Assembly: GCA_003667865.1 (NCBI GenBank)
Contig: CP033051.1
Coordinates: 3,498,501 to 3,562,500, forward strand
DNA: 64,000 bases
Source: Rossellomorea marisflavi
Lineage (GTDB): Bacteria > Bacillota > Bacilli > Bacillales > Bacillaceae_B
Direction of reading: 5' to 3'
The notes under the pieces: model-generated
Database searches by the model: none
What the model saw: the letters and a program-made list of their open reading frames with translations, nothing else
Told to the model about the DNA's origin: nothing
Position numbers and translations under genes: made by a program
Part shown: positions 45,493-54,616 of the stretch, in pieces
How positions within the stretch are numbered: position 1 is the stretch's first letter
Layout of the letters: each line of letters opens with the position of its first letter

Positions 45493-45770
45493 TTTACTGC
45501 TGAGCTATTCTAATCCCTTCTGAACAGCAATAATCCGTGTATAAGAGCAAATAAAGCGAAATTTAATATTGTATAGTTCCTTCAAAAACTACATTTGTTT
45601 ACTATAGAAATACAAAGACAAAATTAGACAACATTCGAAAAACACGATAATATCAGCACTTATAGATTTTAAATACATTTTTATATACAAGTAAATGAAG
45701 CATAATGTTATAAATAGGCTTTTGAGATATGGAGTAGTTTGATCTTTCAATTTCAGTTTTTCTAGAGATA

Positions 45771-45803
45771 AAAAAACCCGAAATGACGATCATCTCGGGT
45801 TTA
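45771..45803 (-). terminator. Terminator of the LCP gene
   Basis: AAACCCGAGATGA and TCATTTCGGGTTT form a 13-pair stem with one G-T pair, then TTTT on the minus strand. Confidence 0.92.
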
Positions 45804-45808
45804 GCAAA

Positions 45809-46774
45809 TTATTCTGTTTCTTCTGTTGTTGATGTATCAATATTATTTAAAAAATCATAAAGCGCCTGGCTATTCGCTTCAAAATCAATATCAATTACAG
45901 AACCTGCCCCTTGATAACGTGTAAGCTCATACGTACCTTCAACAGGAATCGTAAGCTTTTTAACCTCATCATTGTTACTTAACAAGATATCTTTTAACAA
46001 TCCTATTTGATCTAACTTATCCATATTGGTTTGGATATAAGGTTGGATGGCACCGGTTAACTTTGGAAGTTTGGACACTCCACCAATCGTTAGCGCTTCT
46101 TCCTTGATAGCCGAGATTACTTGTTGCTGACGTCGTACTCGACCAAAATCACCTTCCGCATCAGCACGAAAACGAGCATATCCTAATAGTTCTTTTCCAT
46201 CTAACTGCTGTAATCCTGGTTGAAGTGAGACACCAATCTTTTCTTCCATTGCTTTCTCAACATCAATTTCAATTCCATTTGGTGCTAAAATGTCAACAGA
46301 TTGCTCAAACCCTTTAAAGTCTACAACCATATAATATTGTGTATCAATTCCGAAATTTTCTTTAATGGTTTGGCGTAGTAATTCTGGACCACCTAAATAG
46401 AAAGCAGTATTTAGTTTGTAATAATCATACCCAGGAACTGGTGCATATATGTCACGCATAAATGATACAAGTTTTGTTTCATTTGTTTTCGGATCAACTT
46501 GTGCTAGCATCATTGTATCTGTTCGCGATTGCTCTTCACCACGACTATCAACACCTAATAATAGGATATTAATACGTCCGTCTTCATCTTTTACTCCATT
46601 AAACTCATAATCTTCTGTTATTTCGGTTGCATCATCACTAGTTAAATTTAATCCTTCATAATATTGATATGCAGAATAACCGAATAGAGCTAATATAATT
46701 AAAAGTAATGTAAGTATTACTTTTTTACCAGTATGTTTTTTCTTTTTCTTTTTATAATCAAAACGAGATTCCAT
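45809..46774 (-). CDS. LytR-CpsA-Psr (LCP) family glycopolymer transferase
   Basis: This 321-residue protein attaches anionic polymers such as teichoic acid to peptidoglycan at the outer face of the membrane. A lysine-rich cytoplasmic tip (KKKKKKHTGKK) is followed by one TM helix (~19-40) and the LCP domain (~65-300) with NILLLGVDSR, RTDTMMLAQVD, SFMRDIYAPV and the Arg-rich YARFRADAEGDFGRVRRQQQ that binds the lipid pyrophosphate. Length is close to TagU. Confidence 0.9.
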   Translation of the reverse strand: MESRFDYKKKKKKHTGKKVILTLLLIILALFGYSAYQYYEGLNLTSDDATEITEDYEFNGVKDEDGRINILLLGVDSRGEEQSRTDTMMLAQVDPKTNETKLVSFMRDIYAPVPGYDYYKLNTAFYLGGPELLRQTIKENFGIDTQYYMVVDFKGFEQSVDILAPNGIEIDVEKAMEEKIGVSLQPGLQQLDGKELLGYARFRADAEGDFGRVRRQQQVISAIKEEALTIGGVSKLPKLTGAIQPYIQTNMDKLDQIGLLKDILLSNNDEVKKLTIPVEGTYELTRYQGAGSVIDIDFEANSQALYDFLNNIDTSTTEETE

Positions 46775-46950
46775 CTCTACACCTACTTTTCTATCACATT
46801 ACTACTAGCCAATATTATAGTAAAATGATGAAAGTGACAATACCTACTTAAATGGACTATTAAACATGTATTTCCATGGAACCGTAATTAGACATCATAA
46901 ATCCATATTTCAATGTACTTTCAATTCTGTTCAAATTACTTAAACCATTC

Positions 46951-46979
46951 AAAAAAATAGTTGTTTTATACTATTTTTC
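46951..46979 (-). terminator. Terminator of the cobalamin operon
   Basis: AAAAATAGT and ACTATTTTT pair around an 8-base loop, ending in TT on the minus strand, 20 bases past the cblS stop. Confidence 0.75.
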
Positions 46980-46998
46980 TCTAGTTATTATCGATTAT

Positions 46999-47718
46999 TT
47001 AGTGATAGCTCAATGAATGCATATAGTCACCCAGCTGTTGAATTAGGTGATCTTTCTCATGTTCACGATACGATATAATAAAACATGTGGAAGGACCAGA
47101 GGACTTCAAAACATCTAATTTACATTGAATGTTCTCTACGCTAATGTTTTTTCTTGTAATGACACTAAGCTCATATAATATCCCTTTTGAACCAACCGGT
47201 ATCACATCCTGAATATATTGACTGGAAACACACCATTTAAAAAGATACAAAGGAGCAATCTCCATACTTCGTTCCATTACTTCAATTCCGACTAAGGGAT
47301 AACCAATAACTGCATAACATAAATGGGAATCTTCTTCAAAGTGCCCTTCATTATTCATTCTAGACCTTTTCCCTAGTACAGTTAAGCCCATACAAGATTG
47401 TTGAAGCTCAAAATTTGATTCTGTACTACCTGTTATCTGTAGAGTCTCCATTTCCAGTTCCGCAATCGCTTTATGAATTCCACTTATGTAAGGGTTCCAA
47501 GTTTCATCGCCTGAGAAATTCTGAATAATAACTGAAAATGGCTGTCCACCAAATGCCATACATTCCATTACAGCAACACGAAAACTAAAATATCCTACAA
47601 CTGAATAATCAGCTTGTACGCGATCATCTTTTTTAAGTCCGATTCCACCTGATGAATCAGTAGTAATAACTAATTCCTCTGATTCAGTTAATGGAACCGT
47701 AACAGCATCCCTCTTCAT
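46999..47718 (-). CDS. cblS: Alpha-ribazole kinase
   Basis: This 239-residue protein has an AIR synthase/ThiL-like fold (TTDSSGGIGLKKDD near the N-terminus, MECMAFGGQPFSVII). Its position directly after an ECF-type S-component inside a cobalamin operon matches the CblT-CblS pair of Gram-positive B12 salvage, where CblS phosphorylates imported alpha-ribazole to alpha-ribazole-5'-phosphate for CobS. The start overlaps the cblT stop (ATGA). Assigned from fold plus context. Confidence 0.78.
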   Translation of the reverse strand: MKRDAVTVPLTESEELVITTDSSGGIGLKKDDRVQADYSVVGYFSFRVAVMECMAFGGQPFSVIIQNFSGDETWNPYISGIHKAIAELEMETLQITGSTESNFELQQSCMGLTVLGKRSRMNNEGHFEEDSHLCYAVIGYPLVGIEVMERSMEIAPLYLFKWCVSSQYIQDVIPVGSKGILYELSVITRKNISVENIQCKLDVLKSSGPSTCFIISYREHEKDHLIQQLGDYMHSLSYH

Positions 47719-48197
47719 AACTCAGAACTCCTGTTCAAAAGCTTCTTCAAAGGGGGAAATGTAAAATGTGCAATCGTTAAATTAATTCCAGTAGCAATTG
47801 CTAAAGGAATGACTATGCCTATGTAAAATTCAAAGCTAAATAATGCTATGAACGGCATCCCTGCTACAAAAGAATTACCAATAAAAAAAAGTATAGCAGC
47901 AGTAACTCGTTTATCCCTATGAAAGATCATCCCAAAAATCCAAGTTAAAACGGCGATCTCTACTGCAACCATGAGATGAAAAGGACCTAACGGGAATCCT
48001 GAGTATAAAGCAGATGCGAGATGTCCAACAAAAGCAACGATTGCCCCGTAGCCCCCAGTAAAGAGCGATGCTACTAAAAGGGCTGGAGCGCTATCTAGAG
48101 CTATAGAACCAATTGGAGCAGGGATCTTTATGATGCCTCCTATGGCTGCAATTGCAGAAAATAATGATAAAAGTACGAGCTTTCTCAAATTACTCAT
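47715..48197 (-). CDS. cblT: Alpha-ribazole transporter S-component
   Basis: This ~160-residue ECF-type S-component has about five or six hydrophobic helices, LDSAPALLVASLFTGGYGAIVAFVGH being the substrate-side block in part. The ATG at 48197 overlaps the pduO end by eight bases and probably depends on coupled translation, since the nearest AAGAAGGG is 14 bases away. Its likely partners are the shared ECF ATPases and EcfT, encoded elsewhere. It imports the lower-ligand nucleoside alpha-ribazole, which replaces the missing CobT. Confidence 0.82.
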   Translation of the reverse strand: MSNLRKLVLLSLFSAIAAIGGIIKIPAPIGSIALDSAPALLVASLFTGGYGAIVAFVGHLASALYSGFPLGPFHLMVAVEIAVLTWIFGMIFHRDKRVTAAILFFIGNSFVAGMPFIALFSFEFYIGIVIPLAIATGINLTIAHFTFPPLKKLLNRSSEL

Positions 48198-48783
48198 TGT
48201 GATTTGACTGTCCCTTCTTCTTAGAAGAAAACACATTTGCACTTCTTATATATTCTACATCACTAATTTCTAAGCGGAAATTTATCACTCTGCTAATGGC
48301 GAAGAGATAATCAGATAATCGATTTAAATATTGTAAAGCAGTAACAGGTGTATCCGAATCCGCTTTTAATAAAGACACAACATGTCTTTCTGCTCTACGA
48401 GTAATGGTTCTTGCAATATGAATGGATGCAGATGGCTTAGAGCCACCAGGTAAGATAAATTTTTCTAGAGGCGGTGCTTCCTGTATGTATTGATCAATTC
48501 TATTTTCTAGAAATAGAATTGAATCCTCTTTCAGCTTTAGTACTCGATTTTTTGAAACGTTTGAGAGATCTCCTCCACAGTCAAATAGCTCGTGTTGAAT
48601 CGTTTCAAGCTCTCCTATTATATCTGGAAATATAGTTGTATCTAACTCTGCTATAGCTTGTCCAATAAATGAATTGACTTCATCAATTGTTCCATATGCC
48701 TCGACTCTAATATCATCCTTATCTACTCTTCCACCGATTAGACTAGTTTGCCCTTTATCACCTGTTTTAGTATACAATTTCAT
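48190..48783 (-). CDS. pduO: Cob(I)alamin adenosyltransferase, PduO type
   Basis: This 197-residue enzyme transfers 5'-deoxyadenosyl from ATP to the corrinoid cobalt. N-terminal TGDKGQTSLIGG at 7-18 binds ATP, followed by YGTIDEVNSFIG and the C-terminal RTITRRAERHVV with the catalytic arginines and LNRLSDYLFA. RBS GGGGG. The last ~20 residues (SSKKKGQSNHNE) are a polar extension overlapping cblT. Confidence 0.92.
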   Translation of the reverse strand: MKLYTKTGDKGQTSLIGGRVDKDDIRVEAYGTIDEVNSFIGQAIAELDTTIFPDIIGELETIQHELFDCGGDLSNVSKNRVLKLKEDSILFLENRIDQYIQEAPPLEKFILPGGSKPSASIHIARTITRRAERHVVSLLKADSDTPVTALQYLNRLSDYLFAISRVINFRLEISDVEYIRSANVFSSKKKGQSNHNE

Positions 48784-48794
48784 TTGTAGACCCC

Positions 48795-49238
48795 CTATTT
48801 GAGTTTAGTTGATATTCCATACCATATTGTAAACACGTGTTCCACTTCATTTACAAGATCTTGATAGCACCATCCTGTAAGGTCTCTCCAATTTCGCTCA
48901 TTCTTTTCCATCGGAACAATTCCTTTTGATATGTCAGAACCAATCCAGATGACACGTCGATGCTTCTCCTGTCTTTCCCATTCTTGCCACCAGATAACAT
49001 TTTCCCGGAATTGATTCCTTAATTCCTTTAGTGACATGATTTCATTAGATAACATAGTATGATATAGTCCATATTCAATCCCTTCAAATATAATAGTAGG
49101 GTGTTTACATTCTTTTATAGTAAAAAGCTTCTCTTGATTCTGAAAGTAAGATATCCATCGTGTATTTTGACATGGAATTAGATTATGCCTTACCCATTCT
49201 TTTTTTCCATTAAAGGCGCCTCCCGAAACAAAGAACAT
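48795..49238 (-). CDS. Second CobU-like protein with degenerate P-loop
   Basis: This 147-residue protein resembles a shortened adenosylcobinamide kinase/guanylyltransferase. The N-terminal strand VSGGAFNGKKEW sits where CobU has GGxxSGKS but lacks the hydroxyl residue after Lys. The C-terminal half keeps ISKGIVPMEKN, NWRDLTG and YGISTKLK, which match the GIVP, RD-x-G and terminal GIPL-like blocks of CobU. It overlaps cobC by 49 bases and has its own GGAGGGG. The true CobU of this operon has the opposite pattern, so a split or regulatory role is possible. Confidence 0.7.
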   Translation of the reverse strand: MFFVSGGAFNGKKEWVRHNLIPCQNTRWISYFQNQEKLFTIKECKHPTIIFEGIEYGLYHTMLSNEIMSLKELRNQFRENVIWWQEWERQEKHRRVIWIGSDISKGIVPMEKNERNWRDLTGWCYQDLVNEVEHVFTIWYGISTKLK

Positions 49239-49822
49239 TGAGTCACCCCTCCCATTTTATCTGAATCAGTCCAAACAAGTTCATATCCTAAACCATGGGG
49301 TACCTTCCATTCCCAAAAATTCTTTTGTAACGTTTTAGGAACTAGAGTTGTTAATAACTGTCTTATCACTCCACCATGTGTAATCACAGCCATCCGATTT
49401 ACTTTAGTAGATGCTGCATAGGATAAAATCTCTTCCCAAGCATTTGAAATTCTACTACGAAACTGTTGAAAACTCTCCCCACCTGGGATGGGAATTTCCA
49501 TATCAGAAAGCCATTGTCGATACTCTTTATTGTTCTGTAATTCGGAATAAGTTTTATTTTCCCATTCACCAAAATGTATTTCTCTCAAAGAAGGTAATTG
49601 TATATGAATAGCAGCCGGGAATAGTATTTCTGCTGTCTGCCTACATCTTGTAAGATCACTTGTACAAATGACATCATAAGGAGGTAGATGGTCTTTAAGC
49701 ATTGAAAGTTGTTCAATTCCTTCATTTGATAACGCCGGGTCGCTCCATCCAATATATTTTCCTTTAGCGTTTTCTTCCGTTAACCCGTGACGAAATAAAA
49801 GGATAGCCATAGTATCATCCAT
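49190..49822 (-). CDS. cobC: Alpha-ribazole phosphatase (histidine phosphatase family)
   Basis: This 210-residue phosphoglycerate-mutase-like phosphatase dephosphorylates alpha-ribazole phosphate or adenosylcobalamin 5'-phosphate. LFRHGLTEENAKGKYIGW near 9-26 contains the RHG catalytic histidine, FGEWENKTYSEL the second block and ITHGGVIRQL the second His. It starts 43 bases inside cobS. The assignment to CobC rather than a general phosphatase comes from the operon. Confidence 0.85.
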   Translation of the reverse strand: MDDTMAILLFRHGLTEENAKGKYIGWSDPALSNEGIEQLSMLKDHLPPYDVICTSDLTRCRQTAEILFPAAIHIQLPSLREIHFGEWENKTYSELQNNKEYRQWLSDMEIPIPGGESFQQFRSRISNAWEEILSYAASTKVNRMAVITHGGVIRQLLTTLVPKTLQKNFWEWKVPHGLGYELVWTDSDKMGGVTQCSLFREAPLMEKKNG

Positions 49823-50592
49823 AATAACATCTCCATCCCTTCAACAGTTGCACCTAATGTGTCTCCATTAATGCCTCCAAACCATTTAATCCATTTAGAA
49901 CGAATCCATATGAGAAACAATAAAGCAACAAGCCACATAATGCTATAGAGTGGCATACTAGATGGAGAAACACTATATAGGCTGACTCCTACCACAACAA
50001 TTTGAAGAAAAATAGATAGTATGTGTTTCCTTTCTAATCCTTTTTTAAAGAAGGATGCCAGCCCTTTTTCTTTTGAACTAACTGTAGTTATTAGTAACGT
50101 GCCGATGACACTTCTGCTAATAAAAGGTATTAATGCTATAGCAAAATAAAACTGAGATGATGTCTCATCGAACATCATAATAGATTCGTAAATAAATAAG
50201 AACTTAACTACTAACAAAATGATAATTGATATAACAGCAAATGCCCCTACTCTAGGATCGCTCATAATTTCTAGTCTCTTATGCTTATCTTTATATGAAA
50301 AAAAAGCATCACAAACATCCATATAACCGTCTAAATGGAGTGCACCAGTTAAAATAATTGGAATTAACAAAGTAAAAATAGAAATAGCTAAATCAGAAAA
50401 GGGTGTATAATTGTAAAACAAGTAAAAAGCTAGAGAATATAAACATCCGAGTACTATACCAAGTATAGGGAGAGTTTGCACCATATAAATGGTTCTTTTC
50501 TGTGTTAGATGAATGGTACGAGAGATTGGAATAGAAGTAAAAAATTGAATGTTTAGTATGAATGCACTCAGAAAAGCTCTCATCCTTATCAT
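49780..50592 (-). CDS. cobS: Adenosylcobinamide-GDP ribazoletransferase (cobalamin synthase)
   Basis: This 270-residue integral membrane enzyme joins adenosylcobinamide-GDP to alpha-ribazole(-phosphate), the final assembly step. About six to seven helices; the CDP-alcohol-transferase-like motif LHLDGYMDVCDAFFS and DPRVGAFAV carry the metal-binding aspartates. The end block NGDTLGATVEG is also CobS-typical. It lies one base after cobU. Confidence 0.92.
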   Translation of the reverse strand: MIRMRAFLSAFILNIQFFTSIPISRTIHLTQKRTIYMVQTLPILGIVLGCLYSLAFYLFYNYTPFSDLAISIFTLLIPIILTGALHLDGYMDVCDAFFSYKDKHKRLEIMSDPRVGAFAVISIIILLVVKFLFIYESIMMFDETSSQFYFAIALIPFISRSVIGTLLITTVSSKEKGLASFFKKGLERKHILSIFLQIVVVGVSLYSVSPSSMPLYSIMWLVALLFLIWIRSKWIKWFGGINGDTLGATVEGMEMLLWMILWLSFYFVTG

Positions 50593-50593
50593 C

Positions 50594-51151
50594 CTATTCT
50601 CTTCCCTTCATTACAAGAGGTATGCCAAAGTTCATATGAATAGCCTGATTGGACTCCTTAACAAGCTGTTGATGGATCATTCCAAGCATCTGTTGATAAG
50701 CTAGTACAATGTCAGATTGTATAGGAACAGATTCTGTCACTTCATTACTAACGACTATAAATATGCTACATTTCCTTACGATCCCTTTCACTCCTGTTAT
50801 AATGTCAGAAATGATGCTTTCCCTTGCTTGAGGACGGTAATAAAGCTCATTACTTAGTAATGTCGTAATACAATCTAACACACAGATTGATAGGTCAGGT
50901 ATTGTTTTTACAACCTCGTGAAGAGCATAAGGTTTTTCAATCGTTTCCCAGTATGTAGATTGTTTACTCCGATCTTCTTGATGTAAAGCAATTCTTGACT
51001 CCATCTCTTTATCACTCGATACTCCACACGCAATATAGAGTAGCTTCTCTGAATCCTTCTGTTTTTGATACTGATATGCTAGCTGTTCAGCGAAGCTACT
51101 CTTACCACTGCGAGCACCTCCAGTGATAAAAATCAATTGTGACGTTTCCAT
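50594..51151 (-). CDS. cobU: Adenosylcobinamide kinase/guanylyltransferase
   Basis: This 185-residue CobU phosphorylates adenosylcobinamide and adds GMP. Walker A GGARSGKSSFAE is at 11-22, and RIALHQEDRS contains the His that forms the GMP-enzyme intermediate. DCITTLLSN and VSNEV follow. The region after VSNEV lacks the usual GIVP and RD-x-G blocks, which are kept instead in the second CobU-like gene. It overlaps cobD by 19 bases. Confidence 0.9.
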   Translation of the reverse strand: METSQLIFITGGARSGKSSFAEQLAYQYQKQKDSEKLLYIACGVSSDKEMESRIALHQEDRSKQSTYWETIEKPYALHEVVKTIPDLSICVLDCITTLLSNELYYRPQARESIISDIITGVKGIVRKCSIFIVVSNEVTESVPIQSDIVLAYQQMLGMIHQQLVKESNQAIHMNFGIPLVMKGRE

Positions 51152-52206
51152 TCCGTAAGTGCCCCCAATAGCATTTGGTTTTCTTCCTTTTTCTTAATGG
51201 CAAAGCGCAGCCATTTCCCTTCTAATGTATTAAAGTTGTATGTATGTCTCGGTACAATTCCTTTTTCCATACAAAATTGAAGTAATTCTTTTTGATCCTC
51301 ATATTGGGGATCACGCAAAAGAAAATAATTCACCTTAGAATTTGAATGTTCAAAGCCTAATTGACTTAATTTAGAAAAAACAAATTCTCTTTCCTTTTTC
51401 ACATAGGCTCTTGTGTGCTGAACAAAGTCATCTAAATCTTCAATCATTTCTCCTGCCAGTATGGCAAGTGAATTTACATTCCAATGTGGAAGAAACAGTG
51501 ATAGCTGACAAACGAGTTTTGGAGACATGATCCCATATCCAATTCGAAGACCGGCCAATCCGTACATTTTTGTTAAGGATCGAAGAATAATCATGTTAGG
51601 ATATCGATGAATAAGGTGAACATAGGAAAACCCATCTTCTAAAAAATCATAAAATGCCTCATCTATTATTATATAAGCATCATTTTTTTCAGCTTCCTGG
51701 ATTAGTAGCTCTAGTTGTTCGTTTGTAAGTATTTCACCTGATGGATTACTAGGGTTACAAATAAAAATAGCTTTTACATTTGGAAATCGATTAAATATTT
51801 CTATATTTGTATGTAATTCTTCATAAAGTAACTGCTCGACTTGGCATCCGAAAGTGGTACAAGTCGTATAATACTCGGAAAAAGTCGGTTCCAAAATTAA
51901 TACTCGTTGCTTTTGTAGTTGATAACCGATTATATGAATAAGCTCCGCGGCGCCATTTGTTAGTATGATGTTATTTGATGAAACATTATTTTTTGTTGCT
52001 AGAGTCTCTCTTAACCTCTTAGCCCCTGGATCTGGATAATGTTCTATACTATTTATATTTGATATTAATTTTTCTTTTATCATTTGTGGTGTGCCTAAGG
52101 GATTAACATTTGTACTAAAATCAATAATTCTTTCAGGTAATGATCGTTGATATGAATGATAAAGATAGTGTGGATTTGATCCATGCTTTGGTAAAAACAA
52201 AGGCAA
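51133..52206 (-). CDS. cobD: Threonine-phosphate decarboxylase
   Basis: This 357-residue PLP enzyme of the aminotransferase I/II fold makes (R)-1-amino-2-propanol phosphate, the linker attached by CbiB. LPKHGSNPHYLY and IIDFSTNVNPLG mark the N-terminus, CNPSNPSGE and IIDEAFYDF the cofactor region, and the Schiff-base lysine is in RSLTKMYGLAGLRIGYG. The TTG start at 52206 follows GGAGGG inside the cbiB gene, a 74-base overlap. The gene name follows the Salmonella convention. Confidence 0.9.
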   Translation of the reverse strand: MPLFLPKHGSNPHYLYHSYQRSLPERIIDFSTNVNPLGTPQMIKEKLISNINSIEHYPDPGAKRLRETLATKNNVSSNNIILTNGAAELIHIIGYQLQKQRVLILEPTFSEYYTTCTTFGCQVEQLLYEELHTNIEIFNRFPNVKAIFICNPSNPSGEILTNEQLELLIQEAEKNDAYIIIDEAFYDFLEDGFSYVHLIHRYPNMIILRSLTKMYGLAGLRIGYGIMSPKLVCQLSLFLPHWNVNSLAILAGEMIEDLDDFVQHTRAYVKKEREFVFSKLSQLGFEHSNSKVNYFLLRDPQYEDQKELLQFCMEKGIVPRHTYNFNTLEGKWLRFAIKKKEENQMLLGALTEWKRHN

Positions 52207-53149
52207 TCGTCCCTCCAGTTAATAAGAAATAAAACAATAGAACGGTTCTATGCATAATTGAAATGGTTTTGTTAATATGTTCTTTCACAAGCAGTGTTTG
52301 ACCACTACCCATAATGGCTCTATTAGATACAATTCCCTTGTAGTAATTTACTCCACCTAGTTTACTATCAAGGAGTGCAGCGACAGCAGCCTCTCCCCAC
52401 CCACTATTGGGACTAGGATGCTTCTTTGCATCTCTGAACACAATTGTCATAACCTTTTGTAGCTGACAGAACTTTGTTGGCATTGTAAAAACCATGCAAA
52501 GAGCTGTTAATCTACTAGGTATCCAATTTAATAGATCATCTACGCGTGCAGATGCCCAACCAAAATAAAGGTATTGTTCATTTTTATAGCCTACCATAGA
52601 ATCACATGTATTAACGGCACGATATACTAGGGCAAGCGGGGCTCCCCCTACTAATGCCCAAAAGAGTGGTGCGGTAATACCGTCTGAAGTATTTTCAGCA
52701 ACGGTTTCAACCGTCCCTCTTACAACTTCAGACTCATTTAAATGCTCCGTATCTCTTCCTACAATATACGATAACTTTTCCCTTGCTTCTAGAAGATTTC
52801 CATTAAGAAGTGGGTTATAAACGTCTAAAGCTGCTGTTCGCAAGCTTTTCTGTGCTATTGTTGTTGAAATAAAAATAGCTTCCCCAATGATTCCAGTGAT
52901 AGGATGAATGAAATAAAGGCAAAATAATAAACTGTAGGACACGACTAATACAATGGTCACAAGACAAGCAAGCATTAGAATTCCTCTTAGCCTTAATAAA
53001 GTCGTAGTGTCCCTGCTATTCCAACGTTTATCAACAAATGAAATATACTTTCCAAACCATTTCACGGGGTGAGGCCATGTTGGAGGATCTCCAATGAACC
53101 GATCAATTAAGAGAGCAATTGTTATAGCAAATAGATGATTCCATATCAT
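52133..53149 (-). CDS. cbiB: Adenosylcobinamide-phosphate synthase
   Basis: This 338-residue membrane enzyme condenses adenosylcobyric acid with aminopropanol (phosphate). The start shares ATGA with the btuD-cbiZ stop. Typical blocks are FIGDPPTWPHPVKWFG near 18-33, ENTSDGITAPLFWALVGGAP, NEQYLYFGWASARVDDLLNWIPSRLTA in parts, and SPNSGWGEAAVAALL. Together with the CbiZ domain upstream it permits remodelling of imported corrinoids. Confidence 0.93.
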   Translation of the reverse strand: MIWNHLFAITIALLIDRFIGDPPTWPHPVKWFGKYISFVDKRWNSRDTTTLLRLRGILMLACLVTIVLVVSYSLLFCLYFIHPITGIIGEAIFISTTIAQKSLRTAALDVYNPLLNGNLLEAREKLSYIVGRDTEHLNESEVVRGTVETVAENTSDGITAPLFWALVGGAPLALVYRAVNTCDSMVGYKNEQYLYFGWASARVDDLLNWIPSRLTALCMVFTMPTKFCQLQKVMTIVFRDAKKHPSPNSGWGEAAVAALLDSKLGGVNYYKGIVSNRAIMGSGQTLLVKEHINKTISIMHRTVLLFYFLLTGGTIAFVFTKAWIKSTLSLSFISTIIT

Positions 53150-54615
53150 ATGTTTACCCTGCTTTTATATTTTTGAAGCGCCTCTCTTGTACAATCATAA
53201 ACTCCCTTACCAATCAATTTACCTACCGTTGTAATAGGACCTGCAAACGGATGCACATTTCCTTGTTGTGTTGCTGCTAACAAAATACTATCTGTTGATG
53301 TCCCTGTTGCTGATGTTCCTGTATTAGGATCCTTAATGTTTTCATCAAACAAGGCACGAACTTTTGCTTCTGTAGCTGTGACAAAGCCTTGGATATAAGC
53401 TTCATCTGTTAAGATCCCATTTACGAATATCCATGTGTTAATCGTCCCAGGACTAAGATTATAATCAAATTTATAGCTAGAAGAGGCATCAATCGCATTG
53501 CCAACTCCTGCAGTAACAACGATAAAGACTGAACAATTCTCTTCTTTAAGTAAACTATAACGAACATCTTCTAACTGTACAGCTGTCATCATCCCTACTG
53601 ACATCGTTGGGTCAAATCCATTATCAACTAAGTATTGCTGCATATCCTCTATATAGTTCTCACATTGATAGTCCTTTGGAACATGTCGGTTAATGAAATA
53701 TTCGTACCATCCCAACCCTGCACCAATAACTCCAGAAGACATTGATTTAAGTGGCTGAGGTGAATGATATTCAATTCTATCTCTTGATATACGAATATAT
53801 TGTTCATCTAAGAAAATCGTTTCTTGTTGTATTGGGTCATTTTCTGGGACAATAACCATTTGAGGCTTTGCTACTTTGGGATGTGCCTGCTTTTGGACGA
53901 TTGTATTATATACTTCCTCAACGTGCTTTTCCCGTAACACTTCCTCAGGATGACCAATTAAATTGATACTGCCCTTGTCTAACAATAACAATTGATCACA
54001 ATAAAGGCTTGCTAAATTCAGGTCATGAAAAATAGCGATCACAGTCAAATCATCGATTCTCGTTTGTTTCCTTAATAAATCTAACAAACTCTTTTGATAA
54101 GACAAATCCAGATGATTTGTTGGTTCATCAAGAATTAAGATTTTAGGTTGTTGGGCTAATGCTTGTGCAAGAAAAACCCGCTGTCTTTCACCACCAGATA
54201 GCTCATGTAGATACCGGTCCTGTAATCTATCCACTCCTGTTTGCTCCATCACATTCTGAACTATTTGTTCGTCCTCAAAGGATTGTGATTTAAGCCAGCC
54301 TTTCTGGTGGGAATAGCGACCGAGCATTACCGTTTCCTTTACTCCATAAGAAAATACTTCAGAGGACAATTGGGGCAGAACGGCAATGTGTTGCGCTAAT
54401 TCTCTAGAGGTAAAATCTCTAACATTTCTCCCTTGGATCATGACCTCGCCTTCAGAACTTGGTAATATGTTTGTTAATACTTTTATCAAAGTCGTTTTAC
54501 CACTTCCATTAGGACCGAGAATTCCGAAGAATTGTTGCTTTTCCACTTTAAAATCCACATTTTTGAGGACTAAACTATCTGATATTCGAGCTGATACATT
54601 CTTGACTTCAATCAT
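53146..54615 (-). CDS. btuD: Corrinoid ABC ATPase fused to adenosylcobinamide amidohydrolase
   Basis: This 489-residue fusion has, at 1-245, the ATPase of a BtuCDF importer: Walker A GPNGSGKTT at 34-42, signature LSGGERQR, Walker B ILILDEPTNHLD. Residues ~275-489 are a CbiZ domain (SSGVIGAGLGWYEYF, VTAGVGNAIDAS, NTGTSATGTSTDSIL), which removes the aminopropanol-linked side to give adenosylcobyric acid. B. subtilis YvrA is a comparable fusion, so it is known rather than new. It links import with remodelling. One base separates it from btuC. Confidence 0.92.
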   Translation of the reverse strand: MIEVKNVSARISDSLVLKNVDFKVEKQQFFGILGPNGSGKTTLIKVLTNILPSSEGEVMIQGRNVRDFTSRELAQHIAVLPQLSSEVFSYGVKETVMLGRYSHQKGWLKSQSFEDEQIVQNVMEQTGVDRLQDRYLHELSGGERQRVFLAQALAQQPKILILDEPTNHLDLSYQKSLLDLLRKQTRIDDLTVIAIFHDLNLASLYCDQLLLLDKGSINLIGHPEEVLREKHVEEVYNTIVQKQAHPKVAKPQMVIVPENDPIQQETIFLDEQYIRISRDRIEYHSPQPLKSMSSGVIGAGLGWYEYFINRHVPKDYQCENYIEDMQQYLVDNGFDPTMSVGMMTAVQLEDVRYSLLKEENCSVFIVVTAGVGNAIDASSSYKFDYNLSPGTINTWIFVNGILTDEAYIQGFVTATEAKVRALFDENIKDPNTGTSATGTSTDSILLAATQQGNVHPFAGPITTVGKLIGKGVYDCTREALQKYKSRVNI

Positions 54616-54616
54616 G

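Noticed and set aside
43010-45808. T-box riboswitch for the proline genes
   Set aside because: I looked for the conserved TGGNACCGCG-type block in all three leaders and did not find it.
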